Shown here piece by piece: positions 41,998-51,366 of a DNA stretch of 60,209 nt. The DNA comes from Rhodobiaceae bacterium. Lineage in GTDB: Bacteria; Pseudomonadota; Alphaproteobacteria; Rhizobiales; Tepidamorphaceae. The stretch is taken from positions 1 to 60,209 of the forward strand of contig JACKJK010000014.1 in NCBI GenBank assembly GCA_020637985.1, read 5' to 3'. The translations under genes and the position numbers were made by a program. Numbering within the stretch: the stretch's first letter is position 1; the number at the start of each line of letters is the position of its first letter. Below the pieces are notes generated by a model, which saw only the letters and a list, made by a program, of their open reading frames with translations, was not told where the DNA came from and searched no databases.

Positions 41998-42627
41998 ATG
42001 ACCATTAAACAGCCGGAGCAGTTAACGGACGGTGACCTGGGCACCGAGGCCGATCCGTTTGCGCTTTTCGGCGAATGGTTTGCGGAAGCGCAGGCCCACG
42101 AGATCAACGATCCCAACGCCATGGCGATCGCCACCGTCGATGCCGACGGCCTGCCCAACGTGCGCATGGTCCTGCTCAAGGACTGGGACGCCGACGGCTT
42201 CGTCTTCTACACCAACCTGGAAAGCGCCAAGGGCCGCGAGCTGGCCGGCAATCCCAAGGCGGCGATCGTCATGCACTGGAAGTCGCTGCGCCGGCAGGTG
42301 CGCGTACGTGGCCCCGTGTTGCCGGTGACTGGCGAGGAGGCCGACGCCTACTACGCTTCGCGCCCGCGCGGCAGCCGCATCGGTGCCTGGGCGTCGGCAC
42401 AGTCGCGCCCGCTCGAAGGGCGTTTCGCGCTGGAGAAATCGGTTGCCGAATGGGCGGCGAAATACGCCATCGGCGACATTCCCCGCCCGCAGCACTGGTC
42501 GGGATTCCGCATCGCGCCGGTGGAAATCGAGTTCTGGCGCGACAAACCGTTCCGCCTGCATGACCGTATCCGCTATACCCGTTCCGGAGCCGGTTCGTCC
42601 TGGTCCGTGACCCGTCTCTATCCCTAG
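41998..42627 (+). CDS. pdxH: Pyridoxamine 5'-phosphate oxidase
   Basis: A 209-residue FMN enzyme that oxidises pyridoxamine- or pyridoxine-5'-phosphate to pyridoxal phosphate. Motifs are 'NAMAIATVDADGLPNVRMVLLKDWDADGFVFYTNLESAKGREL', 'WKSLRRQVRVRGPV', 'YYASRPRGSRIGAWASAQS' and the C-terminal 'FRIAPVEIEFWRDKPFRLHDRIRYTR' to 'RLYP', the standard family ending. ATG 41998 is preferred over a GTG at 41971. It is divergent from the lipoprotein gene and is followed 10 bases later by an SDR gene. Confidence 0.96.
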   Translation: MTIKQPEQLTDGDLGTEADPFALFGEWFAEAQAHEINDPNAMAIATVDADGLPNVRMVLLKDWDADGFVFYTNLESAKGRELAGNPKAAIVMHWKSLRRQVRVRGPVLPVTGEEADAYYASRPRGSRIGAWASAQSRPLEGRFALEKSVAEWAAKYAIGDIPRPQHWSGFRIAPVEIEFWRDKPFRLHDRIRYTRSGAGSSWSVTRLYP

Positions 42628-42637
42628 GGGCAAACCC

Positions 42638-43390
42638 ATGCCGAGCAACACCGGACCAAGACGCACGCTGATCCTGACCGGCGCCAGCCGCGGTATCGGC
42701 CATGCCACCGTCAAGCGCTTCTCCAGCGCCGGCTGGCGTGTCATCACCTGCTCGCGCCATGCCTTCCCCGAGGACTGCCCATGGGACGCAGGTCCCGAGG
42801 ACCACATCCAGATCGATCTCGGCGACATCGAGAACACCCGCGCCGGCATCGCCGAGATGAAGGAGCGGCTGAAGGCCGAGGGCGGCCAGTTGCAGGCGCT
42901 GGTCAACAATGCCGCCATTTCGCCGAAGGCCCCCGGCGGCACGCGCATGGGAACGATGGACACCCCGATTGCCGACTGGCTGAAGGTGTTCCAGGTCAAT
43001 TTCTTCGCCCCGGTCATGCTGGCGCGCGGTTTGATCGAGGAGCTGACGGCGGCGAAAGGCGCGGTGGTCAACGTCACCTCGATCGCCGGCAGCCGTGTCC
43101 ACCCCTTCGCCGGCGCGGCCTATGCCACCTCGAAGGCTGCGCTCGCGGCGCTGACGCGCGAGATGGCGCACGATTTCGGCCCGCTCGGCGTGCGCGTCAA
43201 CGCCATCGCGCCCGGCGAGATCGACACCGCCATCCTCAGCCCCGGCACCGACAAGATCGTCGAAAAGATCCCCATGCGCCGCCTCGGCAAGCCCGACGAG
43301 GTCGCCAAGATCATCTACGCGCTATGCACCGAAACCGCCTCCTACGTCACCGGCGCAGAAATCCACATCAACGGCGGCCAGCACGTCTGA
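42638..43390 (+). CDS. SDR family oxidoreductase
   Basis: A 250-residue short-chain dehydrogenase. The cofactor turn 'LTGASRGIGHATVKRFSSAGW' is at the N-terminus. The catalytic Tyr-x3-Lys is 'AYATSKAAL', preceded by the Ser in 'NVTSIAGS'. The end 'AKIIYALCTETASYVTGAEIHINGGQHV' is typical of classical SDRs such as FabG-like reductases. The substrate is unknown. It lies between pdxH and an exported repeat protein that starts only a few bases after its stop codon. Confidence 0.92.
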   Translation: MPSNTGPRRTLILTGASRGIGHATVKRFSSAGWRVITCSRHAFPEDCPWDAGPEDHIQIDLGDIENTRAGIAEMKERLKAEGGQLQALVNNAAISPKAPGGTRMGTMDTPIADWLKVFQVNFFAPVMLARGLIEELTAAKGAVVNVTSIAGSRVHPFAGAAYATSKAALAALTREMAHDFGPLGVRVNAIAPGEIDTAILSPGTDKIVEKIPMRRLGKPDEVAKIIYALCTETASYVTGAEIHINGGQHV

Positions 43391-43395
43391 TCCTA

Positions 43396-44205
43396 GTGGT
43401 GCTGGCGGGCCTGTGCGCGGCACCCGCCGCGGCTCTGGACATGCGTCCGCTGCCAGATGGCGCGACGGCGCGCGCGGACGCGGGCGACATTGCGGCCGCC
43501 TGGTACGTCGCCCCCACGGCGCGCTACGACCATGGTATTCTCGGCGACCGGACAGAAGCCGGCGGGCTTGCGGTGAGCCTGCGCGCCGGGTCTGGCGGGG
43601 CGGTTGAGCTTGACGCCGATCATGTCTTCGAGGACCGCACGCCGCGCATCGCCGATCTCGACGGCGACGGGCGCAACGAGGTGGTGACGATCCGAACGGA
43701 CGTGGACCGTGGCGCCGCGCTGGCGATCTACGGCATGCGGCACGGCGCGCTGGCGCTGCTGGCCGCAACGCCGGAAATCGGGCACACGCATCGCTGGCTG
43801 AACATTGCCGCCATCCACGACTTCGACGGCGATGGCAGCGCAGAGATCGCCTTCGTGCGCACGCCGCACATTGGCGGCGTACTGGAAATCTGGAGCTACA
43901 GCGTGGCGCGTCTGGTCAAGCGGCTCGAGTTGCCCGGCGTCTCCAACCACGCGATCAGGTCGCGCTCGCTCGGCCTTTCGGCCCTGATGGATGTCGATGG
44001 AGACGGGCAAGCCGAACTGATCCTGCCTGATCAGACGCATGCCGCGCTCGTCGCGGTCGCCATCTCCGCGTGGAAAGCCCGTGTCGTCGGCCGCGTCCGG
44101 CTGGCGGCGCGGGTTGCCGGCGACTTCGGCAACTCCGGGCGCCGGCTCGTCGTGCCGCTCGCTTCCGGCGAGAAGGTCGTCCTCGACGCGGCGGATTTCC
44201 GCTGA
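43396..44205 (+). CDS. Exported FG-GAP/VCBS repeat protein
   Basis: About 269 residues. At least three Ca-binding-like repeats are visible: 'IADLDGDGRNEVVTIRTD', 'IHDFDGDGSAEIAFVRTP' and 'LMDVDGDGQAELILPDQ', spaced about 65 and 55 residues apart as in beta-propeller FG-GAP proteins. The N-terminus 'VVLAGLCAAPAAALDM' looks like a signal peptide. No ATG fits; GTG at 43396 or 43399, 5-8 bases after the SDR stop, is the likely start, with a short n-region that makes the exact start doubtful. Its stop overlaps the ArgO-type start by one base. The function is unknown, presumably extracytoplasmic. Confidence 0.75.
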   Translation: MVLAGLCAAPAAALDMRPLPDGATARADAGDIAAAWYVAPTARYDHGILGDRTEAGGLAVSLRAGSGGAVELDADHVFEDRTPRIADLDGDGRNEVVTIRTDVDRGAALAIYGMRHGALALLAATPEIGHTHRWLNIAAIHDFDGDGSAEIAFVRTPHIGGVLEIWSYSVARLVKRLELPGVSNHAIRSRSLGLSALMDVDGDGQAELILPDQTHAALVAVAISAWKARVVGRVRLAARVAGDFGNSGRRLVVPLASGEKVVLDAADFR

Positions 44206-44828
44206 TGGAACCAGGCCTGTTCACCCCGGTCTTCACCGGTCTGCTGGTCGGGCTCGGGCTGATCGTAGCGATTGGCGCGCAGAACGCGTTTGTGCTTCGC
44301 CAGGGGCTGCTGCGCGAGCACGTCGTGCCGGTGATCCTGGTGTGCGCGCTCTCCGACGTGATCCTGATTGCCGCCGGCGTGCTCGGTCTCGGCACGCTGA
44401 TCAGCCAGTCGCCGGTGCTGATCCGCATCGCGACGTGGGGTGGCGCGGGCTTCCTGCTGGTCTACGCGGGGCTGGCGCTCAGGCGCGCGATGGCGCCCGA
44501 AAGCCTCAGGCCGGCGGCGAACGAGGGGAATTCGCTGCGCGCCGTCGTCGTCGCCGCGCTGCTGTTCACCTGGCTCAATCCGCATGTCTATCTCGACACG
44601 GTGGTTCTCTTCGGCTCGCTGTCGGCAAGCTACGACGGCGCTGGGCGCGTCGCCTTCTGGTGTGGCGGTTCGCTGGCGTCGATCGCGTGGTTCTCGTTGC
44701 TCGGTGGCGGCGCGCGGTTCCTCGCGCCGCTGTTCTCCCGGCCCGTGTCCTGGCGCATCCTCGATCTCGCGATTGCAGCCGTCATGGTCGCAATCGCCAT
44801 CTCGTTGCTCTGGGGCGCTGCAGCCTGA
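44205..44828 (+). CDS. LysE/ArgO family amino acid exporter
   Basis: A 207-residue membrane protein with about six helices. The ArgO/LysE signature 'LIVAIGAQNAFVLRQGLLREHVVPVILVCALSDVILIAAGVLG' is at 20-62, and 'LLFTWLNPHVYLDTVVLFGSLS' lies in the middle. The sequence is closer to arginine/lysine exporters than to the RhtB-like protein at 31808. ATG 44205 shares its first base with the stop of the repeat-protein gene (TGATG). Basic amino acid export is inferred from family. Confidence 0.9.
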   Translation: MEPGLFTPVFTGLLVGLGLIVAIGAQNAFVLRQGLLREHVVPVILVCALSDVILIAAGVLGLGTLISQSPVLIRIATWGGAGFLLVYAGLALRRAMAPESLRPAANEGNSLRAVVVAALLFTWLNPHVYLDTVVLFGSLSASYDGAGRVAFWCGGSLASIAWFSLLGGGARFLAPLFSRPVSWRILDLAIAAVMVAIAISLLWGAAA

Positions 44829-44832
44829 GGCC

Positions 44833-44852
44833 GCTCAGTCAGCTGTCTGAGC
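44833..44852. terminator. Short hairpin between convergent genes
   Basis: GCTCAG and CTGAGC form a 6-bp stem with an 8-base loop, 5 bases after the exporter stop codon. No T-run follows. It may act as a weak two-way terminator with the convergent 59-residue gene. Confidence 0.35.
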
Positions 44853-44912
44853 TCGTGCGGCCGGATCCCGGTCGCCGGGCGCGATCGCTTGCTCTCCGCC
44901 GTACCCGCGTGC

Positions 44913-45092
44913 TCAGTCGGTGTCGTAGACCGAGGCGGACATCTGCGGGCTGAAATGGCGTTCTGCCTGCTTGCGCTTCGGCGCGCCGCAGTAGCGCGCT
45001 GCCGCCGCCACCGCGTTGATCCCGACGGATCGGAACTTGTCTTCCAGCGCGTCCGGGCGCTTCTTCTCGGTGGTCTTCGGCTCGTTGGCCAT
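44913..45092 (-). CDS. Small basic protein of unknown function (59 residues)
   Basis: A 59-residue soluble protein. The N-terminal third is charged ('NEPKTTEKKRPDALEDKFRSVGI'). It is followed by an Ala-rich helix 'NAVAAAARYCGAPKRKQAERHF' and a polar end. It has one Cys. I do not recognise a family, though the compact, charged sequence resembles small conserved alphaproteobacterial proteins. ATG 45092 is chosen because AAGGAG lies 8 bases upstream; an ATG six bases earlier is too close to it. Its coding status rests on this strong ribosome site and the gene-like position after a 350-base gap. Confidence 0.6.
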   Translation of the reverse strand: MANEPKTTEKKRPDALEDKFRSVGINAVAAAARYCGAPKRKQAERHFSPQMSASVYDTD

Positions 45093-45214
45093 GGTCATGT
45101 CTCCTTGCCGGACATGGCGCATTCCGTTTCGCTGCGTCGCATGCCGTATGGCTCTGCCTTGGCCGGCGCCCCTGGCAAGGACGCAAGGCGCGTCGCTGCC
45201 ATATGGTCGGCCAC

Positions 45215-45235
45215 GGGGAGCGCGATTAGCTCCCC
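45215..45235. repeat. GGGGAGC hairpin upstream of the 59-residue gene
   Basis: GGGGAGC (45215-45221) and GCTCCCC (45229-45235) form a perfect 7-bp stem with a 7-base loop. It lies about 120 bases before the small gene and could be an operator or part of its 5' leader. Confidence 0.45.
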
Positions 45236-45384
45236 GATTTCGGCAAAAAGGGGGCAAAACGCACCACGCGGCAAGTCTGCACGTTCCTTGCGCAAACACA
45301 CAAGAAATAGTCACGAAAATTGCTAAACCGGCGCAATTGGCGACCGATTGTTGCGAAAATGTGACGCCTGCGCGGGGTAGAGCC

Positions 45385-45419
45385 TGGCCGCAGGCAGCAA
45401 ATCGGCATGCCTGCGGCCA
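45385..45419 (-). terminator. 12-bp hairpin after the aminotransferase gene
   Basis: TGGCCGCAGGCA and TGCCTGCGGCCA pair perfectly over an 11-base loop, starting about 31 bases after the minus-strand aminotransferase stop. It lacks a T-run, so it may terminate with Rho or protect the mRNA end. Confidence 0.6.
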
Positions 45420-45450
45420 ATGCACGTGGCGGAGAGTTGCGGCACGCCGG

Positions 45451-46839
45451 CTAGGCGCCGCGCAGTCCCTCGGCCGAGACCCACGCCTCCGCCTTGTCGA
45501 GCGCGCGCCCGAGAATGTCGAAGATCTCGTCCGTGTCGGCCTCGTTGATGATCAGCGGCGGGCAGACCGCGACGGAATCGGCGAATGCCGCGCGCAGGAT
45601 CAGCCCGTCGTCCTCGCAGAACTTGGCGACCTTCGCCGCCACGCCCTTCTTCGGGTCGAACTGGGCCTTGCTGTTCTTGTCGGCGACGATCTCGAGCGCC
45701 CCGATCAGGCCGACGCCCCGCGTCTGGCCGACCAGCGGATGGTCCGCCAGTGCGTGCAGCCGCCGCTGGAACTGCGGCGCGCGCGCCTTGACGCCGCCGA
45801 GGATGTTGTCGCGCTCGTAGATTTCCAGCGTCTTCAGCGCCACTGCCGCGGCGACCGGGTGGGCCGAATAGGTGTAGCCATGGCCGAAGGTTCCGATCTT
45901 GCGGCTCTCGTCGAGCATCGCCTGGTACATGTCCTCGTCGATCATCATCGCCGAGATCGGCAGATAGGCCGACGACAGCGCCTTGGCGACCGACATGGTA
46001 TTCGGCGACATGCCGAAGGTCTGCGCTCCGAACATCTCGCCGGTACGCCCGAAGCCGCAGATCACCTCGTCGCCGATCAGCCGCACGTCGTATTTCTGCA
46101 GCACCGCCTGGATCTTGGCGAAATAGGTCTTCGGCGGAACGATGACGCCGCCCGCGCCCATCACCGGCTCGGCGATGAAGGCGGCGACCGTCTCGGGGCC
46201 CTCGCGCACGATCAGCTCCTCGAGGTCGCTGGCCATGCGCGTGGCGAAGTCCTCCTCGCTCTCCCCGTCCTGTCCGAAACGGTAGTAGTGCGGGCAGCTG
46301 GTGTGCACGATGTTGGCGATCGGCAGGTCGAAATCGGCATGGTTGGCCGGCAGGCCGGTGAGGCTCGCCGATGCGATGGTGACGCCGTGGTAGCCGCGCT
46401 GGCGCGCGATGATCTTCTTCTTCTGCGGCCGCCCGAGCGCGTTGTTCATGTACCAGGCGAGCTTGATCTGGGTGTCGTTGGCTTCCGAGCCCGAATTGGC
46501 GAAGAACACCTTCGAGACGGCGAACGGTGCCATTTCCTTCAGCTTTTCCGCCAGCGCAATGCCCGGGTCGTGGCTCTTGCCGCTGAAGATGTGGCCGTAG
46601 GGCAGCTTGCGCATCTGCTCGGCGGCGGCTTCCACCAGTTCCTCGTTGCCGTAGCCAAGCGACGTGCACCACAGCCCGGCCAGCCCCTCGATATAGGCCT
46701 TGCCGTTGGCGTCGTAGACGCGCACGCCCTCGCCGCGCTCGATCGTCAGCGGACCGGTTTCGCGATGGGCGGCAAGGTTGGTATAGGGGTGGATGACTGT
46801 TTCGATATCGCGCACGGCGAGATTGGAGAGAGGTGACAT
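45451..46839 (-). CDS. Class III PLP-dependent aminotransferase
   Basis: A 462-residue fold-type I transaminase. It has 'GLAGLWCTSLGYGNEELVEAAAEQM', 'VFFANSGSEANDTQIKLAWYMNNALG', 'IARQRGYHGVT', the PLP Asp in 'RLIGDEVICGFGRTGEMFG', and the Schiff-base Lys in 'MSVAKALSSAYLPISA'. Close relatives are omega-amino acid:pyruvate, putrescine:pyruvate or taurine-type aminotransferases; the sequence does not settle which. ATG 46839 is chosen for GGGAGCG upstream. It is divergent from the acyl-CoA ligase gene. Confidence 0.92.
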   Translation of the reverse strand: MSPLSNLAVRDIETVIHPYTNLAAHRETGPLTIERGEGVRVYDANGKAYIEGLAGLWCTSLGYGNEELVEAAAEQMRKLPYGHIFSGKSHDPGIALAEKLKEMAPFAVSKVFFANSGSEANDTQIKLAWYMNNALGRPQKKKIIARQRGYHGVTIASASLTGLPANHADFDLPIANIVHTSCPHYYRFGQDGESEEDFATRMASDLEELIVREGPETVAAFIAEPVMGAGGVIVPPKTYFAKIQAVLQKYDVRLIGDEVICGFGRTGEMFGAQTFGMSPNTMSVAKALSSAYLPISAMMIDEDMYQAMLDESRKIGTFGHGYTYSAHPVAAAVALKTLEIYERDNILGGVKARAPQFQRRLHALADHPLVGQTRGVGLIGALEIVADKNSKAQFDPKKGVAAKVAKFCEDDGLILRAAFADSVAVCPPLIINEADTDEIFDILGRALDKAEAWVSAEGLRGA

Positions 46840-47030
46840 CGAGGCGCTCCCGCAGCTTGTCGGATTGTGTGCCATTCCTAGGCCCGCATACGCCAAAGAG
46901 AAAGCGAATTCGCGCATGGGAGCAACGCCGTGCTTGCAATGCACGCGGCGAATGCAAAAACTCGCGCTACAAGAACGAGGCGACGCCCGCCGGGTGTCCG
47001 GCTCGCCCGAGAGGAAACAGGAGTATTGCC

Positions 47031-48659
<1,629 letters not shown>

Positions 48660-48723
48660 ATGATTCGCCGTGCGCAGGCCCGCCACGGCGCGCCAGGCAC
48701 CTGCAACGGCATACGGGAGCGGC

Positions 48724-49533
48724 ATGAGCGACGACACGATCATCGGGATACTCGATCGCAAGGCGATCGAGCATGATGCCGGCCGCGTCAGTGCCAATGC
48801 CATCTGGGCGCGCCGCCTGGGCGCGCTGAGCATCCCGGTCGCGGCCATCGCGATCCTCCTGCACAGGTTCGGCCAGGTCGGCACGCCGACCCTTCTTGGC
48901 TCGATCGCGCTGGCAAGCATTATCGCGCTTGCCGCCGTTGCCGCTGCGGCGGCGACGCTGGTCACGGTGTGGCGGCATGGCTGGAAGGGGATGGGCGATG
49001 CCGCCGTGGGCGTGGCTTTCGCCGCTGTCGTGCTCGCCATGCCGGCGTGGTTCGCGGTCGCCTACTTCGAAAAGCCGATGATCAACGACATCACCACCGA
49101 CCCGCTCAACCCGCCGGCGATGCCCGCAGCCCATGCGCAGCGCCCGCCGATGTCGAACCCGGTGCACTACAACGACGCGCTGATCGCCGTACAGCGGCTG
49201 GCCTATCCGCAGATCGTGCCGCTGCGCGCGGCACTCGCGCCGGAGGACGTCTACCCGATCGTTCTCGACCTCGTCGACGACCAGGACTGGCAGGTGCTCG
49301 ATGCACGCGCGCCTGCCGAAGGCGTGCCGGGAAGCATCGAGGCCGTCGCTCGCTCGCTCCTGTTCAGCTTCGCCGACGACATCGCCATTCGCATCGGCAT
49401 CGACGGCGACGGCAGCGTCATCGACATGCGCTCACGCTCGCGCTTCGGGCGCCACGATCTTGGCGCCAACGCCGAGCGCATCGATGCCTTTCTCACCGAG
49501 CTTGCGACGCGGCTGAGCATCCCCGCCGACTGA
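48724..49533 (+). CDS. DUF1499 domain membrane protein
   Basis: A 269-residue protein. Three hydrophobic helices occupy about 27-125 ('LGALSIPVAAIAILL', 'LLGSIALASIIALAAVAAAAATLV', 'AAVGVAFAAVVLAMPAWFAVAYF'). Then comes the DUF1499 domain, with 'INDITTDPLNPP', 'DVYPIVLDLVDDQDWQVLDARAP', 'LFSFADDIAIRIGIDGDGSVIDMRSRSRFGRHDLGANAERI'. DUF1499 proteins are widespread and of unknown role. The helical N-terminus is found only in some alphaproteobacterial members. ATG 48724 is preceded by 'CGGGAGCGGC'. Confidence 0.88.
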   Translation: MSDDTIIGILDRKAIEHDAGRVSANAIWARRLGALSIPVAAIAILLHRFGQVGTPTLLGSIALASIIALAAVAAAAATLVTVWRHGWKGMGDAAVGVAFAAVVLAMPAWFAVAYFEKPMINDITTDPLNPPAMPAAHAQRPPMSNPVHYNDALIAVQRLAYPQIVPLRAALAPEDVYPIVLDLVDDQDWQVLDARAPAEGVPGSIEAVARSLLFSFADDIAIRIGIDGDGSVIDMRSRSRFGRHDLGANAERIDAFLTELATRLSIPAD

Positions 49534-49545
49534 GGCAACGCCGCG

Positions 49546-50496
49546 CTACAGCAGCGAATAGGCATCCTCGTCGCCGTGGTGCGCGACGATGCCGCGCTCG
49601 ATCAGGTCGTCGATGTGGGCGCGCACCGAGAGCGCGGCGGCGAAATGCAGCCGCTCGTCCAGTTCCGGGTAGAGTCTTGCGACCATCTCGGCGATCCGGC
49701 GGTCGCCGGCTTCCAGCCGCTTCAGGATCTGTGTCTCGCGCTGCCGGCGGTGGGTGATGAGCCCGCGGACGAATCTGTGCGGATGCCCGATCGGCCCGCC
49801 GTGGGCGGGCAGGTAGAGACCCTCGTCGCGCGTGCCGAGCTTGTCCAGCGACGTCATGTAGGAGCGCATGTGCCCGTCGGGCGGCGCGATCACCGTGGTC
49901 GACCAGCCCATCACGTGGTCGCCGGAAAACAGGATATCCCCGTCCATGGCGAAGCACAGGTGGTTGGCGGTGTGGCCGGGAGTTTCGATGGCCGTCAGGG
50001 TATGCCGCCCGACCGTGACCGCATCGCCGTCGCGCATGACTTCGTCGGGCGCGTAGTCGGTGTCGCTGGAGGCATCGAGGCTGCGTTCCACCTTGCCCCC
50101 GGCGCTGGCGCGCGGCATCCACGCCGCGCAGCCGACGATTTTCGCTCCCGTTGCTGCCTTCAGGGCTTCGGCGAGCGGGGAATGGTCGCGGTGGGTGTGG
50201 GTCACCAGCACGTGCGTGACATTGCGGCCGTCGAGCGCGCCAAGCAGCGCGGCAAGATGCGCTTCGTCCTGCGGCCCCGGATCGATCACCGCCGAATCGC
50301 GGCTGCCCGGCCCGCCATGCACGATGAACGTGCCTGTGCCCTTGAAGGTGAAGGGGGAAGGGTTGTTGCACATCACGCGCGCAATATCCGCGCCGACAGT
50401 TTCCGCGACGCCGTATTTCGGCTCGAAAGCCGTATCGAAGCGCAAGCTTGCGGCCGGCTTGTTCGCCTTGCCGGTGTCTTGCGGCGATTTGCTCAC
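49546..50496 (-). CDS. MBL-fold metallo-hydrolase (LACTB2-like)
   Basis: A 316-residue metallo-beta-lactamase-fold protein. The metal motif HxHxDH is 'THTHRDHSPLA'. Further ligands are in 'ETPGHTANHL' and 'LFSGDHVMGWSTTVI', and in 'YLPAHGGPI'. The C-terminal winged-helix-like region ('RRQRETQILKRLEAGDRRIAEMVARLYPEL...FAAALSVRAHIDDLIERGIV') is characteristic of the LACTB2/glyoxalase II-like group. These act on RNA or thioesters. The start is GTG 50496, preceded by GGGAG. It ends 12 bases from the convergent DUF1499 gene. Confidence 0.88.
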   Translation of the reverse strand: MSKSPQDTGKANKPAASLRFDTAFEPKYGVAETVGADIARVMCNNPSPFTFKGTGTFIVHGGPGSRDSAVIDPGPQDEAHLAALLGALDGRNVTHVLVTHTHRDHSPLAEALKAATGAKIVGCAAWMPRASAGGKVERSLDASSDTDYAPDEVMRDGDAVTVGRHTLTAIETPGHTANHLCFAMDGDILFSGDHVMGWSTTVIAPPDGHMRSYMTSLDKLGTRDEGLYLPAHGGPIGHPHRFVRGLITHRRQRETQILKRLEAGDRRIAEMVARLYPELDERLHFAAALSVRAHIDDLIERGIVAHHGDEDAYSLL

Positions 50497-50721
50497 GGTG
50501 CAGCTCCCTTGCCGGCCCCGCCTTGGGTGTCAGCGTGATCGGGATAGCGGTTTGGCTGGCCATCCACAACTGTCCGCCAACCGCCGCAAACGTCCCCGGC
50601 GCGCCAAGGGTGCTTGCGCTGCATGGCCAACCGGCGCTAACAAGCAAGCATGAATGCGCCGCCCGTGGAACGGCGGCGCGGGGAAATCGACACCGGGAAA
50701 CCGCACGGGGGAGCAAGTCTC

Positions 50722-51324
50722 ATGTCGCACAGCACCGCACGTCCGCTTGCCGCGGAACTCCTTGGCAGCCGGGCCGGCGTACCGGGGCTTGCCCGCTCCG
50801 TCCTGCTGGCGCTGGTCGGCGCCGCCGCGCTTTATATATCCGCCAAGGTCAAGGTTCCCTTCTGGCCGGTGCCGATGACGATGCAGACCTTTGTCGTGCT
50901 GCTGATCGGCGCCGCCTACGGCTGGCGCCTCGGCGTCGCCACCGTGCTCCTCTATCTTGTCCAGGGCGCGATGGGCCTGCCCGTGTTCACCAACACCCCG
51001 CCGCTTGTGGCCGGGCCAGCCTATTTCCTGTCGCCGACCGGCGGCTTCCTGATCGGCTTTATCGCCGCTGCCGCCATCGTCGGCTGGGCGGTCGAGCGCG
51101 GTGCGGCACGCAGCGTCTTCACGCTGGCCGGCGTCATGCTGGCGGCGATGTCGGTGCTGTTCGCGCTCGGCCTTGCCTGGCTCGGCCAGGCCGTGCCGGC
51201 ACTGGGCTATTCCTGGAAGCTGCTCGAAGCGGGTTTTCTGCCGTTCGTCCTCGGCGACCTGGTCAAGATCGCGCTGGCTGCCTGCCTTGTCGTCGGCGTC
51301 GACCGGCTCCTGAAGCGCTCCTGA
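50722..51324 (+). CDS. bioY: Biotin transporter BioY
   Basis: A 200-residue membrane protein, the S component of a biotin ECF transporter. About six helices are present. The BioY signature regions are 'ALYISAKVKVPFWPVPMTMQTFVVLLIGAAYGWRLG' and 'GPAYFLSPTGGFLIGFIAAAAIVG', and 'FLPFVLGDLVKIALAA' near the end. BioM/BioN are not adjacent, so it may work alone or with a remote energising module. No BioR-like operator was found upstream. ATG 50722 is chosen because GGGGGAGC lies about 9 bases before it. Confidence 0.94.
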   Translation: MSHSTARPLAAELLGSRAGVPGLARSVLLALVGAAALYISAKVKVPFWPVPMTMQTFVVLLIGAAYGWRLGVATVLLYLVQGAMGLPVFTNTPPLVAGPAYFLSPTGGFLIGFIAAAAIVGWAVERGAARSVFTLAGVMLAAMSVLFALGLAWLGQAVPALGYSWKLLEAGFLPFVLGDLVKIALAACLVVGVDRLLKRS

Positions 51325-51366
51325 GATCGCGGCCGCCGCGCTTCGCGGGGGCAAGACGTTGCAGCC

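Larger units (their letters stand above)
45093..45450. other. Gene-free region with two hairpins
   Basis: About 360 bases between the 59-residue gene and the aminotransferase gene, both on the minus strand. No credible gene. It contains a 7-bp hairpin at 45215-45235 and a perfect 12-bp hairpin at 45385-45419, plus a moderately AT-rich stretch at about 45290-45360 that may hold the promoter of the small gene. Confidence 0.65.

Noticed and set aside
45205..45290. A tRNA-like reading of the GGGGAGC hairpin and following bases
   Set aside because: No cloverleaf with T-loop and anticodon arm could be drawn; only one stem is convincing.
45016..46836. A 606-codon plus-strand open frame opposite the aminotransferase
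   Set aside because: It is the shadow of a PLP enzyme with all conserved residues on the other strand.
50497..50721. A BioR operator before bioY
   Set aside because: No TTATAGATA-type inverted repeat was found in the 225-base gap.
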